This document shows positions 8,270 through 18,710 of a stretch of 64,000 bases of DNA, in pieces. The stretch lies in assembly GCF_002158905.1 (NCBI RefSeq), contig NZ_CP021431.1, forward strand, positions 558,001-622,000, given 5' to 3'. Below the pieces are notes generated by a model. The model was not told the DNA's origin. It did not search any database and saw only the letters and a list, made by a program, of their open reading frames with translations. Both the position numbers and the translations under genes were made by a program. Position 1 is the stretch's first letter. Every line of letters starts with the position of its first letter. Origin of the DNA: Yoonia vestfoldensis (GTDB lineage: Bacteria > Pseudomonadota > Alphaproteobacteria > Rhodobacterales > Rhodobacteraceae).

Positions 8270-8530
8270 TTGGGTCCTGTAACTACCTGTCAGAACGTTG
8301 TGCGACAGGATGCCCGCTAAAAGGTTAACAGGCCCTGATGATCGGGATTCATAGTCACAAAATGCGGCCTGATTGCGACGACAACGCCATGATCAGGGCA
8401 AAACTGCGCCCATGGGCGGGCTTGCCCTTCCGGCATGGTCTGACATGATGCACGGGCAGCTTTGACGGGCGGCGGGATTGACCCCGCGTGCCACGCGCTA
8501 TCTTTGCCAAAATGAATAGGACTATGGATC

Positions 8531-9400
8531 ATGACAAAACTTGCTTTTCTCGGCCTTGGGGTGATGGGTTTCCCGATGGCGGGCCATCTGGCCGCCGCCG
8601 GGCATGAGGTGACCGTCTATAACCGGACCCGCGCCAAGGCCGATGCCTGGGTCGCCAAACATGGGGGCACTGCCGCCGACACACCCGCCGCCGCCGCCAA
8701 AGGCGCCGATATCGTGCTGGCCTGCGTGGGCAATGACGATGATCTGCGCGCGGTCTGCACCGGCGCTGATGGGGCCTTTGCGACCATGGGCAAAGGCGCG
8801 ATCTTTGTCGATCATACCACCGTCTCCGCCAAGGTCACGCGCGAGCTTTACGCCGCCGCCAAGGACAAGGGTCTTGGCTTTGTCGATGCGCCGATCTCGG
8901 GCGGCCAGGCCGGTGCGGAAAACGCGCAATTGTCGATCATGTGTGGCGGTGACCAGGCCGATTACGATGCGATCAGCGCGGTGATCGACGTCTATGCCAA
9001 GCTCGCCCGCCGGATCGGCGACAGCGGTGCTGGCCAGATGACCAAGATGTGCAACCAGATCGCCATCGCGGGGCTTGTGCAGGGCCTGTCCGAGGCGATG
9101 CATTTCGCCGATAAGGCCGGGCTTGACGGGCATGCGGTGATCGAGGTGATCAGCCAGGGGGCCGCGGGCAGTTGGCAGATGAACAACCGCTATAAAACCA
9201 TGCTGGACGATCATTTCACCCATGGTTTCGCCGTGGATTGGATGCGCAAGGATTTGGGCATCTGCCTTGATACGGCAGATGAAAACGGCGCCAGCCTGCC
9301 TGTCACCGCGCTTGTGGATCAATTCTACAAGGATGTGCAGAAAATGGGTGGCGGGCGCTGGGATACCTCTGCCTTGTTCAAACGGTTGCAGGCGCTCTAG
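8531..9400 (+). CDS. 3-hydroxyisobutyrate dehydrogenase-family NAD(P)-dependent oxidoreductase
   Basis: Beta-hydroxyacid dehydrogenase of 289 residues. It has a Rossmann dinucleotide fold at the N-terminus (LGLGVMGFPMAGHL, residues 6-19), the substrate-binding DAPISGGQAGAEN, and the catalytic Lys in GQMTKMCNQI, with the all-alpha C-terminal domain to the end. Candidate substrates in this family include 3-hydroxyisobutyrate, tartronate semialdehyde, succinic semialdehyde and glyoxylate; sequence reading does not separate them. It is followed 3 bases later by an SseB-domain gene, so they form an operon. Confidence 0.85.
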   Translation: MTKLAFLGLGVMGFPMAGHLAAAGHEVTVYNRTRAKADAWVAKHGGTAADTPAAAAKGADIVLACVGNDDDLRAVCTGADGAFATMGKGAIFVDHTTVSAKVTRELYAAAKDKGLGFVDAPISGGQAGAENAQLSIMCGGDQADYDAISAVIDVYAKLARRIGDSGAGQMTKMCNQIAIAGLVQGLSEAMHFADKAGLDGHAVIEVISQGAAGSWQMNNRYKTMLDDHFTHGFAVDWMRKDLGICLDTADENGASLPVTALVDQFYKDVQKMGGGRWDTSALFKRLQAL

Positions 9401-9403
9401 GCA

Positions 9404-10183
9404 ATGACCGATCTCGACAATGCCCATGCGGCGATGGAGGCAGCACCCGAGGATGATGCCGCCCGTTTGCGGTTCTACGAAAGGCTGGCCGATAGCGAAA
9501 TCTATCTGCTGCTGGGCGGCGAGGCGGATGGCGACCAGATCACGCCGGCGCTCTTTGATGTCGAGGACGGGCAATATGCGCTGATCTTTGACCGCGAAGA
9601 ACGGCTGTCGGATTTCGTGGGCCGGATCGCGCCCTATGCAGCCTTGCCGGGGCGGGCGCTGGTGCAGATGCTGGCGGGGCAGGGGGTCGGGCTGGGGCTG
9701 AACCTTGACGTGGCCCCCTCTGCCATGCTGATCCCTGCGGATGCGGTGGATTGGCTGGCGCAGACGCTGTCACATGCCCCCGCCGAGACCGAGGCGCGGT
9801 TGACTGCCATCGCTGCCCCGCGCCACCTGCCGCAAAGCGTGATCACAGGGCTTGACCGCAAACTGGCGATTGCCGCCGGGCTGGCGCGGTTGGCCTATCT
9901 GGCCGAAGTCACCTATGACAGCGGCGCGAAAGGCCATATTCTGGCCTTTGTCGATACAGTGGACGGTGCCGAAAAGGCGCTGGCCTCTGCGGCAGGCGAG
10001 GCGCTGACCTTTTCAGGCATCGCGGCGGGGATGATGGATGTGCTGTTCCTGCGCGCCAGCGACCCGATGGCAGCACGCTTGGCAAAGGTCGGCCTGCGCT
10101 TTGACCTGCCCGAACCCCCCGTCGCTGCCTCCGGTCCCGCCGCCCCTGGCATGGACCCGACAAAGCCGCCCAAATTGCGCTGA
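9404..10183 (+). CDS. SseB N-terminal domain protein
   Basis: Soluble 259-residue protein. The first about 130 residues resemble the SseB N-terminal domain (ARLRFYERLADSEIYLLL, QYALIFDREERLSDF, ALPGRALVQMLAGQGVGLGL and then NLDVAPSAMLIP). The rest is Ala/Leu-rich, ending in a Pro-rich tail. The function of SseB-domain proteins outside secretion systems is unclear. It is coupled to the preceding dehydrogenase gene and ends just before a palindromic repeat element shared with other loci. Confidence 0.75.
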   Translation: MTDLDNAHAAMEAAPEDDAARLRFYERLADSEIYLLLGGEADGDQITPALFDVEDGQYALIFDREERLSDFVGRIAPYAALPGRALVQMLAGQGVGLGLNLDVAPSAMLIPADAVDWLAQTLSHAPAETEARLTAIAAPRHLPQSVITGLDRKLAIAAGLARLAYLAEVTYDSGAKGHILAFVDTVDGAEKALASAAGEALTFSGIAAGMMDVLFLRASDPMAARLAKVGLRFDLPEPPVAASGPAAPGMDPTKPPKLR

Positions 10184-10190
10184 CGCGATC

Positions 10191-10226
10191 CCATCTTCCG
10201 AGCCCAAATATCCCCGCCGGAGGCAT
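10191..10226. repeat. Dispersed repeat element, CATCTTCCGAG...CCGCCGGAGGCAT type
   Basis: Between convergent genes. On the minus strand it reads ATGCCTCCGGCGGGGATATTT followed by GGGCTCGGAAGATGG. Copies or relatives sharing the outer blocks lie at 38577-38633 and inside xdhB (42023-42092); the GGCGGGAGTATTTT relative is in nrdJ (57591-57620). Confidence 0.75.
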
Positions 10227-10245
10227 CGTATTCCGCAGGAATGCG
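10227..10245. terminator. Short hairpin between convergent genes
   Basis: CGTATTCC / GGAATGCG, an 8-bp stem with one G-T pair and a 3-base loop, 43 bases after the SseB-domain stop and 3 bases beyond the ghrA stop. No T tract; possible bidirectional 3'-end structure. Confidence 0.35.
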
Positions 10246-10248
10246 ACC

Positions 10249-11181
10249 CTAATACCCCAACTGCCGGTCGACGACGTTCAGAAACGGCAGCCCTGCCTCG
10301 CCCCGCCTGATGTTCTCGGCGATGATCTTGGCGGCGGTTTCGGGGCGCGTGGTGGCGGCAATGTGGGGGGTGACGGTCACTTGGGGATGCGCCCAGTACG
10401 GGTGATCGGCGGGCAAGGGTTCGCGGCGGAACACATCCAGCGTGGCATGGGCGATCTGGCCGCTGTCCAGCGCCTGCAACAAGGCGGCATCGTCGATCAG
10501 CGGACCGCGACCGGGGTTGATGACGCAGGCACCCGGTGCCAGCAGCGCCAGATTTTGCGCATCAAGGATATTTTGCGTATCCGCCGTCTGCGGCAACAAG
10601 GTCACGACGATCTGCGCCGCGCGCAGCGCCTCTTGCAAGCCGGCCGCGCCATGCAGACAGCGCAGGCCCGGCACGTCTTTTGGTGATCTGCTCCAGCCGG
10701 TCACCGCGAAACCCAGACCGGCCAGGGCCTGCCCGCAAGCCGCCCCCAGCGCGCCGATGCCCAGGATTGTCACTGGTCTTTCCGCGGCCAGCGGTGGGCT
10801 GATCTCATCGCGCCAGATGCCATCCTGGCCCAGGATATGCGCATCCATCCCCAGATGATGGCGCAGCACATGGCCTGTCACCCATTCCACCATCCCCCGC
10901 GTCAGGCCGGGATCGACAAGCCGGCATAAAGGCTGGGTCAGGGTGGGGTTGTCCACGACAGTCTCGACCCCGGCCCAAAGGCTCAACACGGCTTTGGTAT
11001 TCACATAGGGCGCAAAATCGCGCACCGGCCCATTGGGGGCAAAGACGATGTAATCGGTCTTGGCGGGGGCGTGGTCGCGCGCCAGCGCAACAGCCAGCCC
11101 GGCCTTGGCAAATGCATCCGACAAGGGGGCTTGATAGGCGTCCCATGCCTGCGGCTTGGCGGAAAACAGAACATTCAACAT
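10249..11181 (-). CDS. ghrA: Glyoxylate/hydroxypyruvate reductase A
   Basis: NAD(P)H-dependent 2-hydroxyacid dehydrogenase that should reduce glyoxylate and hydroxypyruvate in the cytosol. The 310-residue product has the Rossmann motif GIGALGAACGQAL, the catalytic Arg region around residues 70-95, the PGRGPLIDDAALL segment, the DVFRREPLPADHPYW region with the catalytic Glu, and the terminal catalytic His in TPHIAATT. Its ATG overlaps the TGA of rodA by one base (TGATG), making it the unexpected last gene of the cell-shape operon. Confidence 0.9.
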   Translation of the reverse strand: MLNVLFSAKPQAWDAYQAPLSDAFAKAGLAVALARDHAPAKTDYIVFAPNGPVRDFAPYVNTKAVLSLWAGVETVVDNPTLTQPLCRLVDPGLTRGMVEWVTGHVLRHHLGMDAHILGQDGIWRDEISPPLAAERPVTILGIGALGAACGQALAGLGFAVTGWSRSPKDVPGLRCLHGAAGLQEALRAAQIVVTLLPQTADTQNILDAQNLALLAPGACVINPGRGPLIDDAALLQALDSGQIAHATLDVFRREPLPADHPYWAHPQVTVTPHIAATTRPETAAKIIAENIRRGEAGLPFLNVVDRQLGY

Positions 11182-12320
11182 CAGCGTGGCCTATGCACAT
11201 GGGCGCTTTGGATCAGCCCGAAAGCGCCCATTAGCACCAGCATCGCCGATCCGCCATAGCTGACCAGCGGCAAGGGCACGCCGACCACCGGGGCCAATCC
11301 CGTGACCATCGCCATATTCACGGCGAAGAACAAAAAGAACGTCAGCGCGATCCCCAGCGTCAGCAAGGCCCCAAAGCGGTCCTTGTTCGACAGCGCAGAG
11401 GCGATGCAGAACAGGATGATCAGCGTATAGAGCACCAACAGGGTCATTGCGCCGACAAAACCGAATTCTTCGGCCAGGGTGGTAAAGATGAAATCGGTAT
11501 GCTTTTCGGGCAGAAAGTTCAGCTGCGATTGGGTGCCTTGCATGAACCCCCGCCCGGTCCATCCACCAGAGCCAAGCGCGATCTTGGCCTGGGTGATGTT
11601 ATAGCCCGCGCCCAGCGGGTCGTTGGTCGGGTCCAGAAAAGTGTCGATGCGCCGGTATTGATAATCTTGCAGGATTTGCCAGGCTGTGCCGCGGCTTTGG
11701 AATACCGCCATGACAAGGCCAAGCCCCGCGGCAATCACCGTGGCGAAATAGGCCCAATGCACGCCCGCCAGAAACATGATCGCGCCCCCGCCGATCAAAA
11801 GCAGCAAGGCCGTGCCAAGGTCGGGCTGTTGCAGCACCAGCGCCACCGGCACAAGGATCACGACCACCGGCACCATGACCCAGACAGGATGCGATTTGCG
11901 CTCTAGCGGCAGCCAGTCGTAATAGGCCGCCAGAAACATCACCAGCGTGATCTTTGTCAGCTCCGAGGGTTGCAGCCGCATGAAACCCAGATCGATCCAG
12001 CGTTGCGCGCCCATCCGCACATCGCCGAATAATTCCACCCCGATCAGCAGCAGAACGGACCCGCCAAAAGCCACAAAGGACATGTTCCGCCAGAACCAGA
12101 TCGGCACCATCGCCACGCCGATCATGACGCAAAGCCCAAGGGCGAACCGCTTCATCTGGGGTTCCACCCATGGAGTGATCGACCCGCCGCCCACCGAATA
12201 CAACATCACGAAACCGGCCGAAGCGACCGCGATCAGCAACAAGACCACCGGCCAGTTGAGATACAGCAATTTGCGCAGGCCGACCGGCACGGATTTGGTG
12301 TTATATTCAAGATAGCTCAT
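11181..12320 (-). CDS. rodA: Rod-shape SEDS peptidoglycan glycosyltransferase RodA
   Basis: Polytopic SEDS-family glycosyltransferase that polymerises lipid II for lateral wall growth with PBP2. The 379-residue product has about ten hydrophobic helices and the family motifs GAQRWIDLGFMRLQPSEL, QQPDLGTALLL and FLPEKHTDFIFTTLAEEFG. Start ATG 12320 overlaps the mrdA stop by 4 bases (ATGA). It forms the elongasome operon with mreBCD and mrdA. Confidence 0.95.
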   Translation of the reverse strand: MSYLEYNTKSVPVGLRKLLYLNWPVVLLLIAVASAGFVMLYSVGGGSITPWVEPQMKRFALGLCVMIGVAMVPIWFWRNMSFVAFGGSVLLLIGVELFGDVRMGAQRWIDLGFMRLQPSELTKITLVMFLAAYYDWLPLERKSHPVWVMVPVVVILVPVALVLQQPDLGTALLLLIGGGAIMFLAGVHWAYFATVIAAGLGLVMAVFQSRGTAWQILQDYQYRRIDTFLDPTNDPLGAGYNITQAKIALGSGGWTGRGFMQGTQSQLNFLPEKHTDFIFTTLAEEFGFVGAMTLLVLYTLIILFCIASALSNKDRFGALLTLGIALTFFLFFAVNMAMVTGLAPVVGVPLPLVSYGGSAMLVLMGAFGLIQSAHVHRPR

Positions 12321-14257
12321 GCGCGGCTCTGACTGCGGGTGCCGGCGGGGATGCGGTCCGCGATGCGGCGCTGCTGGGCGGCGATCTGCTCGCGCAGGTT
12401 GGCGGGATAGGCCGTCAGCGGCGGCGGGCCACCATATTGGGCCTGCAACAGGATGTCACGCGCCACCGGGGCGGCCGCCGCCGCGCCGCCGCCGCCATGT
12501 TCGACCACGACCGAGACGGCATAGCGCGGATTATCCAGCGGCGCATAGCCCACGAACAAGGCATGGTCGCGGCGTTCCCAGGGCAGGTCTTCGTTGCGGA
12601 TCACCCCTGCGGCGCGTTCTTCGGGGGTGATGCGGCGGACCTGGCTGGTGCCGGTCTTGCCCGCCATCTTGCGCCCCTCGGCCAGGATGCGTGATCCATA
12701 GGCGGTGCCACGGTTGTGATTGCAGACCGCATCCATCGAGGCGCGCACCCGGCGCAGGGTGTTTTCATTCAACCCCAAGCTTGGCCCGATCCCGCCGGGC
12801 TGGGCGACCCCGTCGATCAGCCGGATCAGCCGGGGCGTGATCTCGTGGCCAGTGGCAAGCCGGGCCGTCATCACCGCCAGCTGCATCGGCGATGTCAACA
12901 CATAGCCCTGGCCGATGGATGCGTTGACCGTATCGCCGATCCGCCAGGTCTCGCCGCGCACCGATGTTTTCCAATCGCGGTCGGGTGCGATGCCTGTCGC
13001 CACGGCGGATAAGGGCAGGTCATGGCGGACGCCAAGGCCCAGCTTGCGGGCCATTTCTGCCATTTTGTCTATGCCGACGCGCTGCGCGATATCGTAATAA
13101 TACACATCGCAGCTTTGTTTCATGGATTCATGCAGGTTCATATTGCCATGACCGCCGCGTTTCCAGCAATGAAACCTTGTGCCGCCCACATCGGCATGGC
13201 CCGGACAATAGACAGTGTCCTCTGCGGTGATCACGCCAGCCTCCATCGCGGCGAGCAGCGTGACCATCTTAAAGGTCGATCCGGGCGGATAGGTGCCTTG
13301 CACCGCCTTGGCCGCCAGCGGGCGATATTTGTTTTCCATCAGCGCCTGCCAATCCGCCACCGAAATGCCGCGCACGAACATGTTCGGATCGAAGGAGGGC
13401 GATGAGACCACCGCGCGCAGATCGCCGTTTTCAAGGTCGATCACCACCGCGCTGGCGGATTCGCCATCCAGCCGCGCCTGCACATAAGATTGCAGCCGCG
13501 CGTCGATGGTCAATTGCACATCCTTGCCGGCGATACCGTCCTGCCGGTCAAGTTCGCGGATGATCCGGCCTGCGGCGCTGATCTCGATGCGGCGGGTGCC
13601 GCCCTTGCCGCGCAGATCTGTCTCGAGCCGGTTTTCCGCGCCGGTCTTGCCGTATTCGAAACGCGGGATCTGCAACAGCGGGTCGGGGTTCTCGATCTGG
13701 CTGAGGTCGAAATCGCTGACCGGGCCGACATAGCCGACGACATGGGCCATATCCTCGCCCATCGGATAATAGCGGCTAAGCCCGACCTCGGCCTGCACAC
13801 CGGGCAGAACCGGCGTGTTCAGATTGATCTGTGCGACATGGTCCCAGGACACGCGTTCAAGGATCGTGACCGGCACAAAGGGCGCGCGGCGGCGCATTTC
13901 CTCGATCGCGCGGGTCAGCGCATCGGGGGGGATGTCGATGATCTCGGTCAGGCGCGCGAGCACTTTTTCGATATCGCCCGCATCCTCGCGGACCATGACG
14001 ACGCGGTAATTCTGTTCATTGGCGGCAATGGCGATCCCGTTGCGGTCAAAGATCATGCCGCGTGCGGGCGGCAGCAGGCGCATGCTGATGCGGTTTTCCT
14101 CGGCCAGCATCCGGTATTGATCGGCCTGTTCGACCTGCATGTCGCGCAGCCGAAAACCGATCGCGCCCAAGACGCCCAATTGCAACCCGCCGACGACCAG
14201 CGCGCGCCGCCCGATGATGCGCGTGCTCTGGATCACGTCCTTGGGAGGGCGTCTCAT
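12317..14257 (-). CDS. mrdA: Penicillin-binding protein 2 (class B transpeptidase)
   Basis: Peptidoglycan DD-transpeptidase of the elongasome. From ATG 14257 the product is 646 residues: an N-terminal membrane anchor (about 18-40), a pedestal/dimerisation domain with PARGMIFDRNG, then the transpeptidase domain with catalytic S327-T-F-K330 in YPPGSTFKM, the SCD motif in MKQSCDVYY and the KTG motif in MAGKTGTSQV. The frame is open upstream but that part lies inside mreD; ATG 14257 overlaps the mreD stop by 4 bases and is the natural start. The C-terminus is Arg/Gln-rich. Confidence 0.95.
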   Translation of the reverse strand: MRRPPKDVIQSTRIIGRRALVVGGLQLGVLGAIGFRLRDMQVEQADQYRMLAEENRISMRLLPPARGMIFDRNGIAIAANEQNYRVVMVREDAGDIEKVLARLTEIIDIPPDALTRAIEEMRRRAPFVPVTILERVSWDHVAQINLNTPVLPGVQAEVGLSRYYPMGEDMAHVVGYVGPVSDFDLSQIENPDPLLQIPRFEYGKTGAENRLETDLRGKGGTRRIEISAAGRIIRELDRQDGIAGKDVQLTIDARLQSYVQARLDGESASAVVIDLENGDLRAVVSSPSFDPNMFVRGISVADWQALMENKYRPLAAKAVQGTYPPGSTFKMVTLLAAMEAGVITAEDTVYCPGHADVGGTRFHCWKRGGHGNMNLHESMKQSCDVYYYDIAQRVGIDKMAEMARKLGLGVRHDLPLSAVATGIAPDRDWKTSVRGETWRIGDTVNASIGQGYVLTSPMQLAVMTARLATGHEITPRLIRLIDGVAQPGGIGPSLGLNENTLRRVRASMDAVCNHNRGTAYGSRILAEGRKMAGKTGTSQVRRITPEERAAGVIRNEDLPWERRDHALFVGYAPLDNPRYAVSVVVEHGGGGAAAAAPVARDILLQAQYGGPPPLTAYPANLREQIAAQQRRIADRIPAGTRSQSRA

Positions 14258-14796
14258 GGGCGTTGTCCAATCTTGCGCATATCGCCCGGCGCGGCATAGG
14301 CCACGCCAAGCAGGTAATGGGCGACGAATACCACCAGCGGATAGATCAGCACAGTGCCGCCCAATTGCATCATCGTCAGCCCCAAAGGTGCCAAAGGTGT
14401 CATCACAATAGCAAGCACGACCCGGTTCGCCAATGTGATCGTGACCAGCCCCAGCGCGACAAAGGCCCATTCCGCCGCGAAAGACATGCTGCGCAATTCG
14501 CGGTGTCGGGTGCGGATCGCCTCGGACAGCAGCACCACCAGCGCCGCCCAGAGACCGGGTGGCCGCTGGAACAGCAGATCGGTGGCGAAAAACACTGCAG
14601 CAACGATGTAGACTGGCACATAGCTTGGCCGACGCGCGACCCAGACGCAGGTCATGGCCAGCAGCAGGTCAGGGGCGGCCCAGCCTGCCGGTTCCAGGTT
14701 CAGCGGCACCAGCTGGGTGATCGTCACGATGCTCGCCAGCAGCACGAATACCGCCCGCCGCGCCCAGGTTGATGGCTCGGCAAAATCAGCCATCAC
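14254..14796 (-). CDS. mreD: Rod shape-determining protein MreD
   Basis: Integral inner-membrane component of the elongasome. The 180-residue product is mostly five to six hydrophobic helices, with a polar RTRHRELRSM segment in the middle. Sequence conservation in this family is low; assignment rests on topology, length and its position between mreC and mrdA. It overlaps mreC by 11 bases and mrdA by 4. Confidence 0.88.
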   Translation of the reverse strand: MMADFAEPSTWARRAVFVLLASIVTITQLVPLNLEPAGWAAPDLLLAMTCVWVARRPSYVPVYIVAAVFFATDLLFQRPPGLWAALVVLLSEAIRTRHRELRSMSFAAEWAFVALGLVTITLANRVVLAIVMTPLAPLGLTMMQLGGTVLIYPLVVFVAHYLLGVAYAAPGDMRKIGQRP

Positions 14797-15709
14797 TGGC
14801 CCCGGCTGTGCCGGCTGTCGCGGGGTTAAGCGCGGATGGCCCGTAGATCTCTGGCAAAGGTGTCAGCAAGCGGCCCGGATCATGGATCACCTCACGCGGA
14901 TGTGCCCGCAGGACGCGCAGGAATTCCAGCCGCTGGTAATCGGCCGCCAGACGCACGCGCAGCCGGTTGTCGGTGCCCAAGGCCACTTGTCCCACCAGCA
15001 GATCGGCGGGAAAGACCCCGCCATCGCCCGAGGATACGACCCTGTCACCAGGGCGCACGACGGCGCGGTCTTCGAGAAACTCGATCAGCGGGTTCGGGGT
15101 GCTGTCACCGGCAAGGATCGCGCGCTGCCCCGAGGGCAGGATCGTGATCGGTATCCGGCTGGATGTATCGGTCAGCAGTAGCACCCGGCTTGTCTGGCGG
15201 CCGACGCCCGCGATCCGGCCGACCAGCCCGATACCATCCATCGTGGGCCAGCCATCAATGATCCCGTCGCGTGTCCCGACATTCAGCAGCACCGATTGCC
15301 GGAAAGGCGATCCGCTATCGGTCATCACGACACCGGTCACGAAGGTCAGCTGCGGGTCGATCCGGACATTGTTCAGATCCAGCAGCTTTGCATTCTCTTG
15401 TTCCAGCTGCAGCGCGGCCTCGCGCCAGGCTTTCATCTGTTGCAGTTCGCGGCGCAGATCCTGGTTCTGCGCAGCAAGCCGCTGATAGCTTTGGAAATCG
15501 GCCAGCAGATGGGCGGCCCCTTGGACCGGGGCCATCGCCCATTCGACCGAGGGCACGACGCGGTCGATCACCGCCATGCGCAAGCGTTCCACGCGCGGGC
15601 TGTCGATCCGCCAGACAGCAAAAACCGCCAGCAAGGCCAGCACCAACACCCCCACCAGCAGGTTGCGGACGGGGGCGATATAGGTCTCGCTGGTCTTGTC
15701 GCGTGCCAA
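14786..15709 (-). CDS. mreC: Rod shape-determining protein MreC
   Basis: Bitopic periplasmic scaffold linking MreB to the wall synthases. The 307-residue product has one N-terminal membrane helix (about 14-32), a coiled coil (about 65-105, QRLAAQNQDLRRELQQMK and following), and the double beta-barrel domain with VLLNVGTRDGIIDGWP, GLVGRIAGVG and LPSGQRAILAGD. The Pro-rich C-terminal tail is short. It lies 24 bases downstream of mreB. Confidence 0.93.
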   Translation of the reverse strand: MARDKTSETYIAPVRNLLVGVLVLALLAVFAVWRIDSPRVERLRMAVIDRVVPSVEWAMAPVQGAAHLLADFQSYQRLAAQNQDLRRELQQMKAWREAALQLEQENAKLLDLNNVRIDPQLTFVTGVVMTDSGSPFRQSVLLNVGTRDGIIDGWPTMDGIGLVGRIAGVGRQTSRVLLLTDTSSRIPITILPSGQRAILAGDSTPNPLIEFLEDRAVVRPGDRVVSSGDGGVFPADLLVGQVALGTDNRLRVRLAADYQRLEFLRVLRAHPREVIHDPGRLLTPLPEIYGPSALNPATAGTAGASDG

Positions 15710-15733
15710 GGGGCGGATGTCCTCAGGCCGGAG

Positions 15734-16783
<1,050 letters not shown>

Positions 16784-16904
16784 CTATTCAAAAATCACTG
16801 TCCCGCGCCGTCCCGCTGCGCCCGGTTGCAACGGTTATAAAGATTGCGGCGCAGGGAGAGAAGCCCTCGTTTCTGTCATGGTGGCGGTCGGGCGCTGATT
16901 GATC

Positions 16905-16975
16905 TAATGCAATGTATCGTTTCTATTTTAGCTAAAGTAACAACAATAGATATAACTTTTGCAACATCGCCTTAT
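16905..16975 (-). promoter_or_regulatory. AT-rich candidate promoter region of the mre operon
   Basis: About 70 bases of strikingly AT-rich sequence in an otherwise GC-rich region, 130-200 bases upstream of mreB and containing TAAAAT and TATATC-like hexamers on the minus strand. No single -35/-10 pair is convincing. The remaining part of this 288-base gap holds the leuA terminator. Confidence 0.35.
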
Positions 16976-17004
16976 ATCCCGCCCGATACCCGGCCCTGCA
17001 AAGA

Positions 17005-17038
17005 CAACAGGCGGCCCCGTTGCGGGGGCCGCCTGTTG
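17005..17038 (-). terminator. Rho-independent terminator of leuA
   Basis: Perfect 14-bp stem (CAACAGGCGGCCCC / GGGGCCGCCTGTTG) with a 6-base loop, 22 bases beyond the leuA stop; on the minus strand it is followed by TCTTT. Confidence 0.85.
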
Positions 17039-17059
17039 CACGCATCCGAGTCGTTTGGC

Positions 17060-18616
17060 TTAGCTGTCTTTGTAGCTGACACCCTTGGTGTCATAGCCCG
17101 GCTGTGAATGGGCGCGCCGCACCAGCAGCCGGTTCAGCGCGTTGATATAGGCTTTGGCGCTGGCCACGACCGTATCGGTATCGGCGGATTGGCCGGTTGC
17201 GATGCGGCCGTCCTCTTCCATCCGGACCATGACGGTGGCCTGTGCATCGGTGCCTTCGGTCACGGCCTGCACCTGATACAATTGCAACCGCGCGCCATGC
17301 GGGAACAAAGCCTTGACCGCGTTGAAGGTCGCATCCACAGGGCCGTCGCCCGTGGCCGTTGTGGTGGCATCTTCGCCGTCGATATCCAGCACCATATCCG
17401 CCTGCTGCGGCCCTTCGGTGCCACAGACGACGCGCAGGGATTTCAGCTTGATCCGGTCCTCGCCGCTTTCGTTTTGATAGACCAGCGCCATCAGGTCATC
17501 GTCAAAGACTTCCTTTTTGCGGTCGGCCAGATCCTTGAACCGCACGAAGACATCATTCAGCTGGTTATCGGCCAGATCAAAGCCAAGCGCGGCCAGTTTC
17601 GCGCGCAGGGCGGCACGGCCCGAATGTTTGCCCAACGGCAGGCTGGTGCCCGACAGGCCCACATCCTCTGGGCGCATGATCTCAAACGTTTCGGCGTTCT
17701 TCAGCATCCCGTCCTGATGGATGCCGCTTTCATGGGCAAAGGCGTTCTTGCCCACGATGGCCTTGTTGAACTGCACGGCAAAGCCCGACACGGTCGCCAC
17801 CCGGCGCGAGATGTTCATGATCTTGCGCGTGTCGATCCCCGTCTCATAGGGCATGATATCGCCACGGATTTTCAGGGCCATCACGACCTCTTCCAAGGCG
17901 GTGTTGCCCGCGCGTTCGCCCAGACCGTTGATCGTGCATTCGATCTGGCGCGCGCCGCCGATCACAGCGGCCAGCGAATTGGCCGTCGCCATGCCAAGGT
18001 CATTGTGGCAATGGGTGGCGAAAATCACATCATCCGCGCCGGGCACAGTGGCGATCAGCCGCTTGATCAGATCGGCACTTTCGGCAGGGGCGGTATAGCC
18101 CACGGTGTCGGGGATGTTGATCGTCGTCGCCCCCGCCTTGATCGCGATCTCAACCACGCGGCACAGGTAATCCCATTCCGTGCGCGTCGCATCCATCGGC
18201 GACCACTGCACATTGTCGCACAGATTGCGCGCATGGGTCACCGTGTCATGGATGCGTTCGGCCATCTGGTCCATGTCAAGGTTCGGGATCGCGCGGTGCA
18301 ACGGCGAGGTGCCGATGAAGGTATGGATGCGCGGCGATGCGGCGTGTTTCACCGCGTCCCAGCAGCGGTCGATATCCTTGTAATTCGCCCGCGCCAGCCC
18401 GCAGATCGTGGCGCGTTTGGCCCGTTTGGCGATTTCGCTGACCGCGTTGAAATCCCCCTCAGAAGCGATGGGGAAACCGGCCTCGATGATATCGACGCCC
18501 ATATCATCCAGCAATTCCGCGATTTCCAGCTTTTCGGCATGGGTCATCGTCGCACCGGGGCTTTGTTCGCCGTCGCGCAGGGTCGTGTCGAAAATCAACA
18601 CTTTGTCTTTGGTCAT
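17060..18616 (-). CDS. leuA: 2-isopropylmalate synthase
   Basis: First committed enzyme of leucine synthesis (2-oxoisovalerate + acetyl-CoA). The 518-residue product has the catalytic (beta/alpha)8 barrel at the N-terminus with DTTLRDGEQSPGATM and the metal-binding THCHNDLGMATANS, the GLGERAGNTALEEVVMAL loop, then the C-terminal LeuA regulatory domain that binds leucine (about 385-500). Length is normal for the bacterial enzyme. A 70-base gap separates it from an upstream 20-codon leader rich in Leu codons, suggesting attenuation control in addition to feedback inhibition. Confidence 0.96.
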   Translation of the reverse strand: MTKDKVLIFDTTLRDGEQSPGATMTHAEKLEIAELLDDMGVDIIEAGFPIASEGDFNAVSEIAKRAKRATICGLARANYKDIDRCWDAVKHAASPRIHTFIGTSPLHRAIPNLDMDQMAERIHDTVTHARNLCDNVQWSPMDATRTEWDYLCRVVEIAIKAGATTINIPDTVGYTAPAESADLIKRLIATVPGADDVIFATHCHNDLGMATANSLAAVIGGARQIECTINGLGERAGNTALEEVVMALKIRGDIMPYETGIDTRKIMNISRRVATVSGFAVQFNKAIVGKNAFAHESGIHQDGMLKNAETFEIMRPEDVGLSGTSLPLGKHSGRAALRAKLAALGFDLADNQLNDVFVRFKDLADRKKEVFDDDLMALVYQNESGEDRIKLKSLRVVCGTEGPQQADMVLDIDGEDATTTATGDGPVDATFNAVKALFPHGARLQLYQVQAVTEGTDAQATVMVRMEEDGRIATGQSADTDTVVASAKAYINALNRLLVRRAHSQPGYDTKGVSYKDS

Positions 18617-18645
18617 GTCATTATTCCTTTGATCTTTGGCAGGTA

Positions 18646-18710
18646 TCGGCGCTGTCCCATCCGAGCGGTCGCGCCGACAGGCACGCTCAGGCGCTGCTAA
18701 GAAGTAGCAG
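18646..18710 (-). promoter_or_regulatory. Candidate leucine attenuator structures upstream of leuA
   Basis: Between leader peptide and leuA the transcript can form mutually exclusive pairings: GCGCC (18694-18690, at the leader's end) or GCGCCGA (18652-18646) can each pair with the same GGCGC/TCGGCGC segment (18677-18671). The Leu codons themselves sit in a CTGCTA/TAGCAG hairpin (18710-18694). No U tract follows, so control might act through Rho or translation of leuA rather than a classical terminator. Confidence 0.5.

Noticed and set aside
8270..8530. A missing kpsM gene in the gap upstream of kpsT
   Set aside because: The gap is 261 bases and no membrane-protein-like frame is present.
17108..18700. 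530-codon open frame antisense to leuA
   Set aside because: Shadow of leuA; no domain-like sequence and no ribosome-binding site.
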